Below are positions 15,633 to 24,613 of a stretch of DNA of 64,000 nt, in pieces. A model generated the notes under the pieces. That model made no database searches, had not been told where the DNA came from, and was given only the letters and a program-made list of their open reading frames with translations. The first letter of the stretch is position 1. Each line of letters starts with the position of its first letter. The position numbers and the translations under genes were made by a program. This DNA comes from Streptomyces sp. SPB162 (GTDB taxonomy: Bacteria > Actinomycetota > Actinomycetes > Streptomycetales > Streptomycetaceae), in NCBI RefSeq assembly GCF_029504575.1, contig NZ_JAQFII010000001.1:2516501-2580500 (forward strand), given 5' to 3'.

Positions 15633-16826
15633 ATGCGGCTGTATCTGCTCGCGCTCAACCCCACGGACTCCGTCACCGAGGGCTTCCTGCCGGCCGCCTC
15701 ACGGCTCGGCCTGGACGTCACCGTGCTCACCGAATTCCCCACCGCCCACCAGGAGCTGTACGGCGACCGGGTGGACGTCATGGAGTGCGACGTACGCGAC
15801 TTCCGCGCCGTCATCACCCGGATCGCCACCGGCCCCACCCCCCACGCCGTCTTCACCAACAGCGACCACCTGCAGACCCAGGCCGCCCTCGCGGCCGCGT
15901 ACTTCGGTCTGCCCGCCAAACCCTGGCAGGCGGCCCTGCGCGCCAAGGACAAGGCGCAGATGCGCCGCCACCTGGCCGCCACCGGAGCCGACACCGTCTG
16001 GTCCGCCGAACTCGCCGCCGGTGAGGACCCCGTGGCGCTGCTGGACCTGCCCGTTCCCTACCCGTGTGTGGTGAAGCCGCGCGAGGGCGTGGCCAGCGAG
16101 GACGTGGTCCTCGTCGGCGACGCCGAGGAGCTGGTGCTGCGCTGCAAGGAGATCCAGGCGCGCCGCCCGCGGGCGGCACTCGTGGCGGAGGAGTACCTGA
16201 CCGGCGAGCTGTACACGCTGGAGACGCTCGGCGACGGCCGCGTCCGGCACGTCCTGGGCGGGTTCCACACCGAGCTCTCGCCGCTGCCCTACTTCATCGA
16301 GGAGCGGCTGACCTTCGTCCCCGCGCACCCCGAGCCGGTCGTCGAACAGGTCCTCGCACAGCTGGACGCCCTCGGCGTCGGGTTCGGTGCCTGTCACACC
16401 GAGTTCGTGGTCCAGGACGGCCGAGCCCGCGTCATCGAGGTCAACTACCGGGCCATCGGCGACCAGTGTGACCTGCTACTCGCCGGCCTGCTCGACATCC
16501 CGCTCTTCGAGCTCATCCTCCGCGTCCACCTCGGCGAGCCGCTCCCCGCCGACCTCGGCGCCCGCGATGACGGCCGCGCCCGGCTGGAGTACCCGTGCGC
16601 GCAGCGGGCGGGCACCCTGACGGCCGCGCCCGACGCGTCCGAGCACACGGTGGACGGCGTCCGGCTCGTCTACCGGCCGCTGCGCGCGACCGGTGAGCGC
16701 CACGAACTGCACCACACCAACCGCGACTACCTCGGCGTCCTGCGCGCCACCGGCACCGACCAGGAGGCCGTCGACCGCACCGTGACGGAGTTCCTGGGGG
16801 CGCAGCGCTGGGAGATCACCCCGTGA
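15633..16826 (+). CDS. ATP-grasp ligase of a vibrioferrin-type siderophore operon (PvsA-like)
   Basis: A 397-residue ATP-grasp enzyme. The ATP-binding and metal-binding motifs are visible: YPCVVKPREGVASEDVVLV, VAEEYLTGELYTLE and CHTEFVVQDGRARVIEVNYR. Such enzymes join a carboxylate to an amine through an acyl phosphate. In vibrioferrin biosynthesis PvsA, also an ATP-grasp protein, supplies a non-NIS amide bond; the gene order here makes the same role likely. ATG 15633 was chosen over an upstream in-frame ATG because the N-terminal strand MRLYLLALNP begins there and the upstream frame crosses a hairpin. It overlaps the next gene by four bases. Confidence 0.82.
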   Translation: MRLYLLALNPTDSVTEGFLPAASRLGLDVTVLTEFPTAHQELYGDRVDVMECDVRDFRAVITRIATGPTPHAVFTNSDHLQTQAALAAAYFGLPAKPWQAALRAKDKAQMRRHLAATGADTVWSAELAAGEDPVALLDLPVPYPCVVKPREGVASEDVVLVGDAEELVLRCKEIQARRPRAALVAEEYLTGELYTLETLGDGRVRHVLGGFHTELSPLPYFIEERLTFVPAHPEPVVEQVLAQLDALGVGFGACHTEFVVQDGRARVIEVNYRAIGDQCDLLLAGLLDIPLFELILRVHLGEPLPADLGARDDGRARLEYPCAQRAGTLTAAPDASEHTVDGVRLVYRPLRATGERHELHHTNRDYLGVLRATGTDQEAVDRTVTEFLGAQRWEITP

Positions 16827-18673
16827 CGGCCATCGAGGTCGGCGTGGGCGCCGGCACCGGCACCGGCACGGACACCGACACGGTACTCATGTTGCGTGTG
16901 CTCAGCGCGCTGCTGCGCGAGGACGTCGTCGGCCTGCGCACGCGCTCCACCCTCGTCGAGGAGTCCGACGGGCTCTGGCTGCGGCTGCCCTACACGTACG
17001 GCGGTGACGGGGACGGCGGCTCCGGGAACGGGGGCTCCGGGAACAGCGGCTTCGCGGACGCGCTGCTGCTCCCGGTGGTCGAGGACGGCTTCCAGTGCGA
17101 GTACGCGGCCCGGCTGCCGCTGCTGCGACGCGCCTCGGACGGCCGCGAACTCACCGGCAGCGACGCCGTACTGCGGGCGCTGCGCGCCCTCGCGGACCCC
17201 GTCGACCGGGCCGGCTTCGACGCGTTCGCCGAGGAGTGCGCGCAGACCGCCGTGACCCTGCGACTGCACGACCGGGTGCGCGACGAGGTGACCGCCCGGC
17301 TCGTCGAGCGGTACGGCTCCGACACCGCCTACTGGACCTACCCGCGCGGCCTGGGCTTCGACGCGCTGGCAGCCTTCCACGACCACCCCGTGTATCCGAC
17401 CTCGCGCGGCCGCAGCGGGCTCGGCGAGGCCGAACTGCGCGCCTACGCACCGGAGTTCCACGAGGACGTGGCGCTGCGCTGGCTCGTCCTGCCCCGCGCG
17501 TCCGTGACGGAGTCCGGCGGCGGCGCCGCCGAGGCGTACTCCTACCTGTGGCCGACCCCCACCTCGCTCGGCATGCCGGAACTGCGCGACACCCACACCG
17601 TGCTCCCGGTGCACCCACTGACCGCCGGGGAACCGCTGGACGCGGCGCTGCGCGCCACCGGCCTGGAAGAGCGCGCGTTCCTCGTGGAACAGCGACCCCT
17701 CACGCTCCTCCCCACCCTGTCCATGCGCACGCTCGCGGACCGCACGTACCCGCTGCTGCACCTGAAGCTGCCGCTGGCCACCGCGACCCTCGGCCTGCGC
17801 AACCGGCGGACCATCAAGCCCGGCACCCTCGCCGACGGCGCCGCCTGCCAGCGCCTGCTGAACCAGGTGATCGCCCGCGAACCACGGTTTCGCGACACCG
17901 TGCTGCTCGCCGACGAGCGCGGCTACGCCCACGCCGGGCACGAACTCCTCGCCGTCCTGCTGCGCCGCTATCCGGAGCACCTGCAGAACTCCGTGCTGGT
18001 GCCGATGGCCGCGCTGCTGGCCGGCGCCCCGGACGGCCGGCTGGTGATCGACCAGCTCGCGGACCGCTTCTACGACGGCGACCCCATCGCCCTGCTGGAT
18101 GCCTGCCTGACGCTGCTGTTCGACTGGCAGACCACGCTCTTCGGCTACGGGATCGCGTTGGAGTCCCACCAGCAGAACATCTCCCTCGCCCTGGACCGGG
18201 ACCGCACGACGGGCGCCACCCGGCTGCGGCTGGTCCTGAAGGACAACGACGGACCGCGGATCAACACCGCGCGGCTGAGCCGGGCGCTGGGCGAGACCCC
18301 GGCCCGGATCGACGAGTTCGACGACGAGCGGATCTTCTGCGTCTCCGACGACCCGCTCGTCGACCTGTTCACCACCATCACCGTCCACCTGTGCGCGGGG
18401 TCGTACGCGTTCGGGCTCGCCGACCACGGGCGGGCGCCCCTGGACCACCTGCTGCGGCTGGTCCGCGACCGGCTCTCCGAGGCGGTCGACCGCCTCGGCG
18501 GCGCGCCGGCCGAGCTGCTGCGCGAGCGGGTGCTGAACGCCGACCGGCTCCCGGTCAAGGCGATGGTCAGCGCTGGGACGCTGCTCAGCAAGGAGCGCTC
18601 GGGCGCGGCCGACATCAACAAGCACTACACGACCGGGCCCAACTACCTGCTCCTCGACGGTGGTCCGCGGTGA
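16823..18673 (+). CDS. NRPS-independent siderophore synthetase, IucA/IucC family (PvsB-like)
   Basis: A 616-residue NIS synthetase that would adenylate a citrate carboxylate and couple it to an amine or alcohol. Family landmarks include LHLKLPLATATLGLRNRRTIKPG, the HQQNISLALDRD motif near the active site and the C-terminal FhuF-like region (AGSYAFGLADHGRAPLDHLLRL). The expected HPWQ motif is replaced by HPLTAGEP. The N-terminus carries GTGTGTDTDT (11-20), and residues about 60-76 form a Gly/Ser/Asn-rich insert built from short DNA repeats. GTG 16823 overlaps the preceding stop. It sits at the pvsB position of the operon. Confidence 0.85.
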   Translation: MTAIEVGVGAGTGTGTDTDTVLMLRVLSALLREDVVGLRTRSTLVEESDGLWLRLPYTYGGDGDGGSGNGGSGNSGFADALLLPVVEDGFQCEYAARLPLLRRASDGRELTGSDAVLRALRALADPVDRAGFDAFAEECAQTAVTLRLHDRVRDEVTARLVERYGSDTAYWTYPRGLGFDALAAFHDHPVYPTSRGRSGLGEAELRAYAPEFHEDVALRWLVLPRASVTESGGGAAEAYSYLWPTPTSLGMPELRDTHTVLPVHPLTAGEPLDAALRATGLEERAFLVEQRPLTLLPTLSMRTLADRTYPLLHLKLPLATATLGLRNRRTIKPGTLADGAACQRLLNQVIAREPRFRDTVLLADERGYAHAGHELLAVLLRRYPEHLQNSVLVPMAALLAGAPDGRLVIDQLADRFYDGDPIALLDACLTLLFDWQTTLFGYGIALESHQQNISLALDRDRTTGATRLRLVLKDNDGPRINTARLSRALGETPARIDEFDDERIFCVSDDPLVDLFTTITVHLCAGSYAFGLADHGRAPLDHLLRLVRDRLSEAVDRLGGAPAELLRERVLNADRLPVKAMVSAGTLLSKERSGAADINKHYTTGPNYLLLDGGPR

Positions 18674-19911
18674 GCGCGGAAGCGGTGAGCGCGCAGGTGG
18701 CGAGCGCGCAGGTGGCGAGCGCGGAGGTGGCGACGCTCGCCCGCACTCCGGCTCCCGCCCTGGGGCGCCGCCAGGTGCACGCGGTCGCGGCCTGCTACTT
18801 CGTCGCGTCGTTCGCCGCGCTCGGCCTGCCCCCGTACCTCACATCGATCCTGCCGGAACTGGGCGACACGACCGCGCACTGGGCCGGGCTGCTCTACATC
18901 GTCCCGACGGTCTTCGGCGGTCTCGCCGCCCCGCTGTGGGGGCGGCTGGCCGACCGCTACGGCCGCAAACGGCTGCTGCTGCGCGCCCAACTCGGGCTGG
19001 CGCTGTCGTTCCTGCTGGCCGGGGCCGCCGACTCGCTGCCCACCTTCACCGCCGCCCTCGTACTGCAGGGAATCCTCGGCGGCACCTTCGCCGCCACCAA
19101 CGGCTATCTCGCGGCGGGGCTGGACGGCACCCGGCTGTCCTGGGCCCTGACCCTGATGCAGGGCAGCGCCCGCGCCGCCCTCGTCGCCGCTCCCATCGTC
19201 GTCGGCTCCCTGTCCCCCTGGCTCTCCCCGCACCGCCAGTACGCGCTGCTCGCCCTCCTCCCGCTGGGCGCCGCCGCGATGCTGCTGGCGCTGCCGGAAC
19301 CGCGGGAGGGCATCGTGCTCCCGCCGGTTCGGCAGGAGGAGACCCGGCCGGGCACCGCGCAGCGCCGGCTCCTGCGGGAGCTGTACGTCTTCGAGTTCGC
19401 GTTCGTCTTCTCGACCGTCATCTCGTTCCCGTACCTCATCGCCCTGCTCGGGGACCGAATATCGGGCATCTCCCCGGTCGTCTCCGGATCGCTCTTCGCC
19501 CTGCCACACCTGTGCTACCTGCTCTTCGCGGCGCCCGTGCACTCCGCTTTCCGCGACCGTCCCCGGCTGGGCATCGCCCTCGGTTTCACGGCGGTGGCGG
19601 CAGGTCTCGCGGGGCACGCCGCGGCCGGTTCGCTGATCACCTTCACGGCCGTCAGGCTGCTGCTCGGCGCCGGACTCACCCTCGGCCTGGTCTGCCTCTC
19701 CCTGCTCGCCGCCGACGCGGTGCGCGGCCGGTCACCGGGGAGGATGTTCGGATCCCTGGAGTTCGTCTCCAAGGGCGGAGCCGTCGCCGCCGGAGTGGTC
19801 GCCGCCCTCGGCAACAGCGCCTTCGGACCGACCGCTCCCGTTCTCGCGGGCACCGCGGTCGCCCTGGTCACCGTCGCAGCCGCCGTACACGCTCTCTTCT
19901 CGCACCCTTGA
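18670..19911 (+). CDS. MFS exporter of the siderophore operon (PvsC-like)
   Basis: A 413-residue major facilitator protein with about 12 transmembrane helices starting near residue 38. The motif-A sequence GRLADRYGRKRLLLRAQ follows helix 2. Its place between the two synthetase genes and the overlaps on both sides (GTGA at 18670, TGATG at 19909) point to siderophore export. The first 25 residues consist of four near-identical V-S/A-A-Q/E units encoded by 15-base tandem repeats, an odd low-complexity leader that might not all be translated if a later start is used. The GTG at 18670 is supported only by the overlap. Confidence 0.85.
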   Translation: MSAEAVSAQVASAQVASAEVATLARTPAPALGRRQVHAVAACYFVASFAALGLPPYLTSILPELGDTTAHWAGLLYIVPTVFGGLAAPLWGRLADRYGRKRLLLRAQLGLALSFLLAGAADSLPTFTAALVLQGILGGTFAATNGYLAAGLDGTRLSWALTLMQGSARAALVAAPIVVGSLSPWLSPHRQYALLALLPLGAAAMLLALPEPREGIVLPPVRQEETRPGTAQRRLLRELYVFEFAFVFSTVISFPYLIALLGDRISGISPVVSGSLFALPHLCYLLFAAPVHSAFRDRPRLGIALGFTAVAAGLAGHAAAGSLITFTAVRLLLGAGLTLGLVCLSLLAADAVRGRSPGRMFGSLEFVSKGGAVAAGVVAALGNSAFGPTAPVLAGTAVALVTVAAAVHALFSHP

Positions 19912-19928
19912 TGTTGATGGAGCCGTTG

Positions 19929-21698
19929 ATGACGCTTCCCCTGCGCCTCGCGCAGCCCTCCGCCACCCGCGCCGACGACCTTCCCCCCACCGGCCTTCCC
20001 GACGCCGATGACGTCGTGGCCCACACCCTGCTCAACTGCCTGCTCCGCGAGGTCTCGGGACCCGAACACCAGACGGCGGTCGCGGACGGCCACCTCCTGC
20101 TGCGGCTGCCCCGCGCGGGCGCGCTGCTGCGGGTCGCGCTGCGCCGCACGTCACTGATCGGCGCCCACCGGTTCACCGGTCCCGTGGCGGAGCGGCACGC
20201 GAACGCGTGGAAGGAGCTGGACTGGTACCGGCTCGCCGAGTACGTACACGACGAGCTGTCACTGCGGACCGGGGTGCGCAACGACGAGTTCCTGGACCAG
20301 GTCGTCTCCAGCCACCAGGGCGTCAGCGCCGCTCTGTCGCTCCCGCGCGGGGACGCGCCTGTCGCCTACCTGGAGTCCGAGCAGTCCCTGCTGTTCGGCC
20401 ACCGCTTCCACCCCACCCCGAAGGCGCGCACCGGCGACCCCGCGTCGTGGGCCGCGTACGCCCCCGAGGCGGGCGCGACGTTCCCGCTGCGGCACTTCGC
20501 CGTCCGCGAGCACCTGGTGGCGGAGGAGTGCAGCGCACCCGGCGCCGCGGGCCCGCTCGACCGGTTGCGGCCGGTGCCCGCCGGCTACCGGCTGCTTCCC
20601 GCACACCCGTGGCAGTACAGCCTGCTGCACGACCACCCGGCGCTGCGCGCGGCCCTGGCCTGCGGCGACATCCTCGACCTGGGCACCGGCGACGTGCCCG
20701 CGGCGCCGACCGCTTCCGTCCGCACCCTGTACGACGGTGACACGTTCCTGAAGTTCAGCCTCAACATCAGGATCACCAACTGCCTGCGGAAGAACGCCGC
20801 TTACGAGCTGTCCGGCGCGGTAGCGCTCACCCGCCTCCTGGAGCCGGTCTTCACCGACCTCGCCGAACGTTTCCCGGCCGGCGCCATGTTGCGGGAGCCC
20901 GCGTACCGCAGCCTCGCCCTGCCGGGCCCCGACGGGCGTCCGGACCTCGGCCTGCTGGAGGGGTTCGGCGTCATCGTCCGCGACGGCCTGGACGCGCACC
21001 TGCGCCCCGGCGTCACCCCGCTGCTGGCCGCCGCCGTCGCCGACGAGTACCCGACCGGTTCCGCGCACATCTCGCGGCTCCTCGCCGGGACGGGCCCGCA
21101 GGCCGCGCTCGACTGGTGGACGGCGTACCTGCGGCTGCTGCTCCCGCCGGTGCTCGCGGCCTACTTCGACCACGGCGTCGTGCTGGAACCGCACCTGCAG
21201 AACGTGCTGATCGGGGTGGACGGCGACGGCTTCCCCGTCCAGGTCCTCTTCCGCGACCTGGAGGGCACCAAGCTCGTCCCCGAGCACCACGCCGCGACCC
21301 TCGCCGCGCTGCCCGCCGAGGTCGCGGCCCCGATGACGTACGACGCGGAACGCGGCTGGGACCGCGTCATGTACTGCCTGCTCGTCAACCACGTCGCCGA
21401 ACTGCTCGCGGCCCTCGCCGACCTGCATCCGCAGACCGAGACGGCCCTGTGGGCGCGGGTCCGCACCGTGCTGCGCGAGTACGCGGACGACCACGGCTGC
21501 CCGCCCCGACTCAGCGCCCTGCTCGCCGGTGTCCCGCTGCCCGCCAAGACCAACCTGCTCACCCGCTGGGAGCGCAAGGCCGACCGCGAGGCCGGCTACG
21601 TACGGCTGTCGTCGCCGCTGGCGGAGGACGTCCTGTCGTCGCCGCCGGCGGAGGACGTCCTGTCGTCCGACCGCACCGAACCCTGGAGCGCCCGATGA
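19929..21698 (+). CDS. NRPS-independent siderophore synthetase, IucA/IucC family (PvsD-like)
   Basis: A 589-residue NIS synthetase with clear family signatures: LLPAHPWQYSLLHDHP, FLKFSLNIRITNCLRKN, the catalytic-loop region HGVVLEPHLQNVLIGVD and LFRDLEGTKLV. It should adenylate one prochiral carboxyl of citrate. ATG 19929 is preceded by ggag at 19919-19922 and is preferred to ATG 19911, which only overlaps the exporter stop. The C-terminus has two copies of LSSPxAEDV encoded by 27-base repeats and is probably a disordered tail. It is at the pvsD position; in Vibrio, PvsD couples citrate to serine in the first step, before decarboxylation by PvsE. Confidence 0.88.
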   Translation: MTLPLRLAQPSATRADDLPPTGLPDADDVVAHTLLNCLLREVSGPEHQTAVADGHLLLRLPRAGALLRVALRRTSLIGAHRFTGPVAERHANAWKELDWYRLAEYVHDELSLRTGVRNDEFLDQVVSSHQGVSAALSLPRGDAPVAYLESEQSLLFGHRFHPTPKARTGDPASWAAYAPEAGATFPLRHFAVREHLVAEECSAPGAAGPLDRLRPVPAGYRLLPAHPWQYSLLHDHPALRAALACGDILDLGTGDVPAAPTASVRTLYDGDTFLKFSLNIRITNCLRKNAAYELSGAVALTRLLEPVFTDLAERFPAGAMLREPAYRSLALPGPDGRPDLGLLEGFGVIVRDGLDAHLRPGVTPLLAAAVADEYPTGSAHISRLLAGTGPQAALDWWTAYLRLLLPPVLAAYFDHGVVLEPHLQNVLIGVDGDGFPVQVLFRDLEGTKLVPEHHAATLAALPAEVAAPMTYDAERGWDRVMYCLLVNHVAELLAALADLHPQTETALWARVRTVLREYADDHGCPPRLSALLAGVPLPAKTNLLTRWERKADREAGYVRLSSPLAEDVLSSPPAEDVLSSDRTEPWSAR

Positions 21699-22915
21699 CC
21701 ACGGCCCCCGTCGCACCCCTCCTCACCGAAACGGTCCGCGAGCGGGCCGCGTACCTGGCCTCCGACCACCTCCCCGCCTACCTCTACGACCTGGCGGAAC
21801 TGCGCGCCCACGCCGCCGCCGTCCGGGCCGCGCTCCCCGAGCGCGTGGAGCTCTACTACGCCGCCAAGGCCAACCCCGAGCCGGAGATCCTGACCGCGCT
21901 CGCCCCGTACGTCGACGGGTTCGAGGTCTCCTCCGGCGGCGAACTGGCCCATGTGCGCAAGGCCGTCCCGAACCGCCCGCTGGCCTTCGGCGGCCCGGGC
22001 AAGACCCCGGCCGAGATCGCGGCCGGACTGGATCTGCGGGTGGCGCGCTTCCACGTGGAGAGCGAGTACGAGCTGCGCATGCTCGGGCATCTGGCCGCGC
22101 GCCTGGCTCCCGGCCGGACCGTTCCGGTCCTGCTGCGCATCAACCTCCCCGTGCCGGGCGCGGCCCTGGAGGGCAGCTCGCTGGCGATGGGCGGCCGCCC
22201 CACGCCGTTCGGCCTCGATCCCGCGCAGGCCGACAGCGCCGTACGGCTGCTCAGCGACCACCCGCGGCTGGAGCTGCGCGGCATCCACGCGCACCTCGCC
22301 AGCGGCCTGGACGCGGCGGCGCAACTCGCCGTGGCCGGCGAGGTGGTCACGTTCGCGGTGGGCCTGGCTGCCCGGCACGGCATCGCGCTGCCCGAGGTGA
22401 ACGTCGGCGGCGGCATGAACGTGGACTACGCCGACCCCGGCGTCCGCTTCGACTGGACCGCGTACGGCGAAGGCCTCGCGCGCCTCACCGCCGCCCACCC
22501 CGACCTGCTGCTGCGCATCGAACCGGGCCGCGCTCTCACCGCGTACTGCGGTTGGTACGCCACCGAGGTCCTGGACGTGAGGCCGAGCCACGGTGAGGAG
22601 TTCGCCGTGCTGCGCGGCGGCACGCACCATCTGCGCACCCCGGCGACCAAGAACCACGACCAGCCCTGCGCGGTCCTGCCCGTCGACCACTGGCCCCACC
22701 CCTGGCCGCGCCCCGCCGCACGGCAGGACCACATCACCCTCACCGGGCAGCTCTGCACACCGAAGGACGTCCTCGCCCGCCGGGTTCCGTCCGGCGGTCT
22801 ACGGGCCGGGGACCGGGTGGTGTTCGCGCTGGCCGGGGCGTACGCGTGGAACATCTCGCACCACGACTTCCTGATGCACCCCCGGCCGGGCTTCCACTTC
22901 CTGGGCGGTGCTTGA
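21695..22915 (+). CDS. PLP-dependent decarboxylase, diaminopimelate-decarboxylase fold (PvsE-like)
   Basis: A 406-residue fold-type III PLP enzyme. The Schiff-base lysine is Lys58 in ELYYAAKANPEPE, the phosphate-binding glycine loop is NVGGGMNVDYA, and EPGRALTAYCGWYATEVLD is the second family signature. HAHLASG replaces the HIGSQ seen in lysine-pathway LysA. It sits at the end of the siderophore operon (ATGA overlap at 21695), as PvsE does in the vibrioferrin operon and SbnH in the staphyloferrin B operon. It therefore probably decarboxylates a citryl-amino-acid intermediate rather than diaminopimelate. The true substrate cannot be read from sequence. Confidence 0.85.
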   Translation: MTTAPVAPLLTETVRERAAYLASDHLPAYLYDLAELRAHAAAVRAALPERVELYYAAKANPEPEILTALAPYVDGFEVSSGGELAHVRKAVPNRPLAFGGPGKTPAEIAAGLDLRVARFHVESEYELRMLGHLAARLAPGRTVPVLLRINLPVPGAALEGSSLAMGGRPTPFGLDPAQADSAVRLLSDHPRLELRGIHAHLASGLDAAAQLAVAGEVVTFAVGLAARHGIALPEVNVGGGMNVDYADPGVRFDWTAYGEGLARLTAAHPDLLLRIEPGRALTAYCGWYATEVLDVRPSHGEEFAVLRGGTHHLRTPATKNHDQPCAVLPVDHWPHPWPRPAARQDHITLTGQLCTPKDVLARRVPSGGLRAGDRVVFALAGAYAWNISHHDFLMHPRPGFHFLGGA

Positions 22916-22924
22916 ATCGCACCC

Positions 22925-23566
22925 ATGACCGATCACGAAGTACTGCGGGTCTTCATCGGCCCCGACGGCCGGGGCGGCAACCCGCTGGGCGTGGTGACCG
23001 CCGACTCCTCCGACGCGGCCGGCCGGCAGCGCATCGCGGCCGAACTCGGGTACAGCGAGACGGTCTTCATCGACGATCCGGAGCGCGGCGCGGTGCGGAT
23101 CTTCACGCCGAGCGTGGAGCTCCCCTTCGCCGGCCACCCCCTGGTCGGCACCGCCTGGCTCCTGCGATCGCCTTTGCTGCGCCCCCCGGCCGGCGACGTC
23201 CCCGCCTGGACCGAGGGCGACATCACCTGGATCCGCGGCCGTGCCGCGTGGGCCCCGGGCCGGCGCACGGAGCAGTACGCGACGGTCGCCGAAGTCGACG
23301 CCCTGCCCGCCCCGCCGCCCGGCGAGGGCTGGCTCTACGCCTGGGCGTGGGCGGACGAAGCCGCGGGCCGCGTCCGCACCCGCGGCTTCCCCCGCCGCGG
23401 CGACGCCATCACCGAGGACGAGGCGACCGGCGCCTCCGCGATGGTCCTCGCCGCCGAACTGGGCCGCCCCCTCGACATCCGCCAGGGCGCCGCCTCCCAG
23501 ATCCTGACCCGTCCGGGCCCGGACGGCACGATCGACGTGGGCGGCCGGGTGTCGCGGGTCCGCTGA
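22925..23566 (+). CDS. PhzF-family isomerase-like protein
   Basis: A 213-residue protein of the PhzF/diaminopimelate-epimerase fold. Family features are [10 protein letters not shown] near the N-terminus, the conserved acid in LGYSETVFI and the [21 protein letters not shown] segment. It is shorter than phenazine-pathway PhzF (about 280 residues), but short actinobacterial versions are common. It begins 9 bases after the siderophore decarboxylase, so read-through is likely, although no role in siderophore synthesis is known for this family. The reaction is unknown. ATG 22925 is the only sensible start. Confidence 0.8.
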   Translation: MTDHEVLRVFIGPDGRGGNPLGVVTADSSDAAGRQRIAAELGYSETVFIDDPERGAVRIFTPSVELPFAGHPLVGTAWLLRSPLLRPPAGDVPAWTEGDITWIRGRAAWAPGRRTEQYATVAEVDALPAPPPGEGWLYAWAWADEAAGRVRTRGFPRRGDAITEDEATGASAMVLAAELGRPLDIRQGAASQILTRPGPDGTIDVGGRVSRVR

Positions 23567-23570
23567 GAGG

Positions 23571-24016
23571 GGGCGGCGGACCCTGCTGCTCATCCTGATC
23601 GCACCCCTGCTCGTCGGCGTGGCGGCGGCCGTGGCGGGCGTGGTGTTCGTCTCCCACCTGTTCGACGACGACCCTCCGCTGGTGACGGACGCCCACTCCT
23701 GCGGTCGATCGACGGCGGAACTCGACCCGTCCCTCGCCCACTTCGGCCTCACCCTGCCCGCCGACGCCACCGGCGTCCGCTTCACCGCCTCGGCCGACCC
23801 GATCCACGGCGAGACCGACCTGACGGCCGCGTTCACCACCGCGCCGGCCGGCCTGCGCCGCTTCCTCGCCGACGCCGGCCTCCCCCACCGGGTGGAGCCC
23901 CCGGCCCCGGCCCAGCGCATCACCGGCTGCGCGGCCGAGCCGACGGGCGCCTTCACGTCGACCACCAGGACGACCCGCACCACCCCAGAATCGTCCTGGT
24001 CGCCTCCGACCGCTGA
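23571..24016 (+). pseudogene. Damaged membrane-anchored protein gene (no start codon, one-base frameshift)
   Basis: A frame from about 23571 encodes GRRTLLLILIAPLLVG and a further hydrophobic stretch, a clear membrane anchor, then an extracellular-looking domain (DAHSCGRSTAELDPSL ... TGVRFTASADPIHGETDLTAAFTTAPAGL). No ATG or GTG precedes the anchor; the first GTG (23619) lies inside it. Near 23955-23957 the frame should shift by one base, giving GAFTVDHQDDPHHPRIVLVASDR and a stop at 24014; without it the frame runs into the antisense of the next gene. Either this is a decaying gene or the sequence has an indel. No family is recognised beyond similarity in style to small Streptomyces lipoprotein-like proteins. 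Confidence 0.5.
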
Positions 24017-24028
24017 CTCCGGAACGCG

Positions 24029-24457
24029 TCACACGCCCTTGACCGGCGTGTCCAACTCGAACCACACCCCCCAGCGATCGGCCGCCCCACACCGGTCGGC
24101 CAGCGCCGCCACCAGGAACAACCCGCGCCCGCTCAACGCCTCGTCGTCCGCCCGGCCTTCCCCGAACCGCACCGCGCTCCCGTCGACGACGGTCACGCGC
24201 AGCTGCCGGGGCGCCACCCGGACCCGCAGGAGAAGGTGCGGCCCACCGGCGTGCAGATAGGTGTTCGTCACCAGCTCCGACGTACACACCGTCGCCGAGT
24301 CGACCAGCTCGTCACGCCCGATCGCCCGGACCACCCCCGCCACGAAGTCCCGGCAGATCCTGGGTGCGGTGACGACGCGGGCGCTGCGCAACGTGAACGT
24401 GTGGGGAACGTGGGCCGCCGGAGGCGGCTGGGCGGGGAGGCGGGTTCCGGGGTGCAT
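24029..24457 (-). CDS. Anti-sigma-factor-like ATP-binding protein (RsbW/SpoIIAB-type HATPase)
   Basis: A 142-residue protein with a GHKL ATPase fold. The N box is visible in SELVTNTYLHAGG, and later motifs are VTVVDGS and GRGLFLVAALADRCG. Such small proteins in Streptomyces act as serine kinases or partners of regulators. The start is ATG 24457. It is divergent from the XRE/DUF5753 gene and, with it and the DUF397 gene, makes the three-gene arrangement known from the whiJ and abaA loci. The 156-base divergent gap is comparatively AT-rich and contains an imperfect dyad (cgaagtagtgactc near 24480 and gagtcgcgtactttcg near 24534). Confidence 0.85.
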   Translation of the reverse strand: MHPGTRLPAQPPPAAHVPHTFTLRSARVVTAPRICRDFVAGVVRAIGRDELVDSATVCTSELVTNTYLHAGGPHLLLRVRVAPRQLRVTVVDGSAVRFGEGRADDEALSGRGLFLVAALADRCGAADRWGVWFELDTPVKGV

Positions 24458-24613
24458 GGCCAACTCCGTTGTTCGGTACGCGAAGTAGTGACTCCGCCAC
24501 ACACCGTAAACCTCATGGTTATCTAGTTCAACCGAGTCGCGTACTTTCGTCTCCTGCTGGCAGTGATCGCGCGAGCACGCCAGACTGGGCAACCACCGAC
24601 GAGAGAGGCGCAC

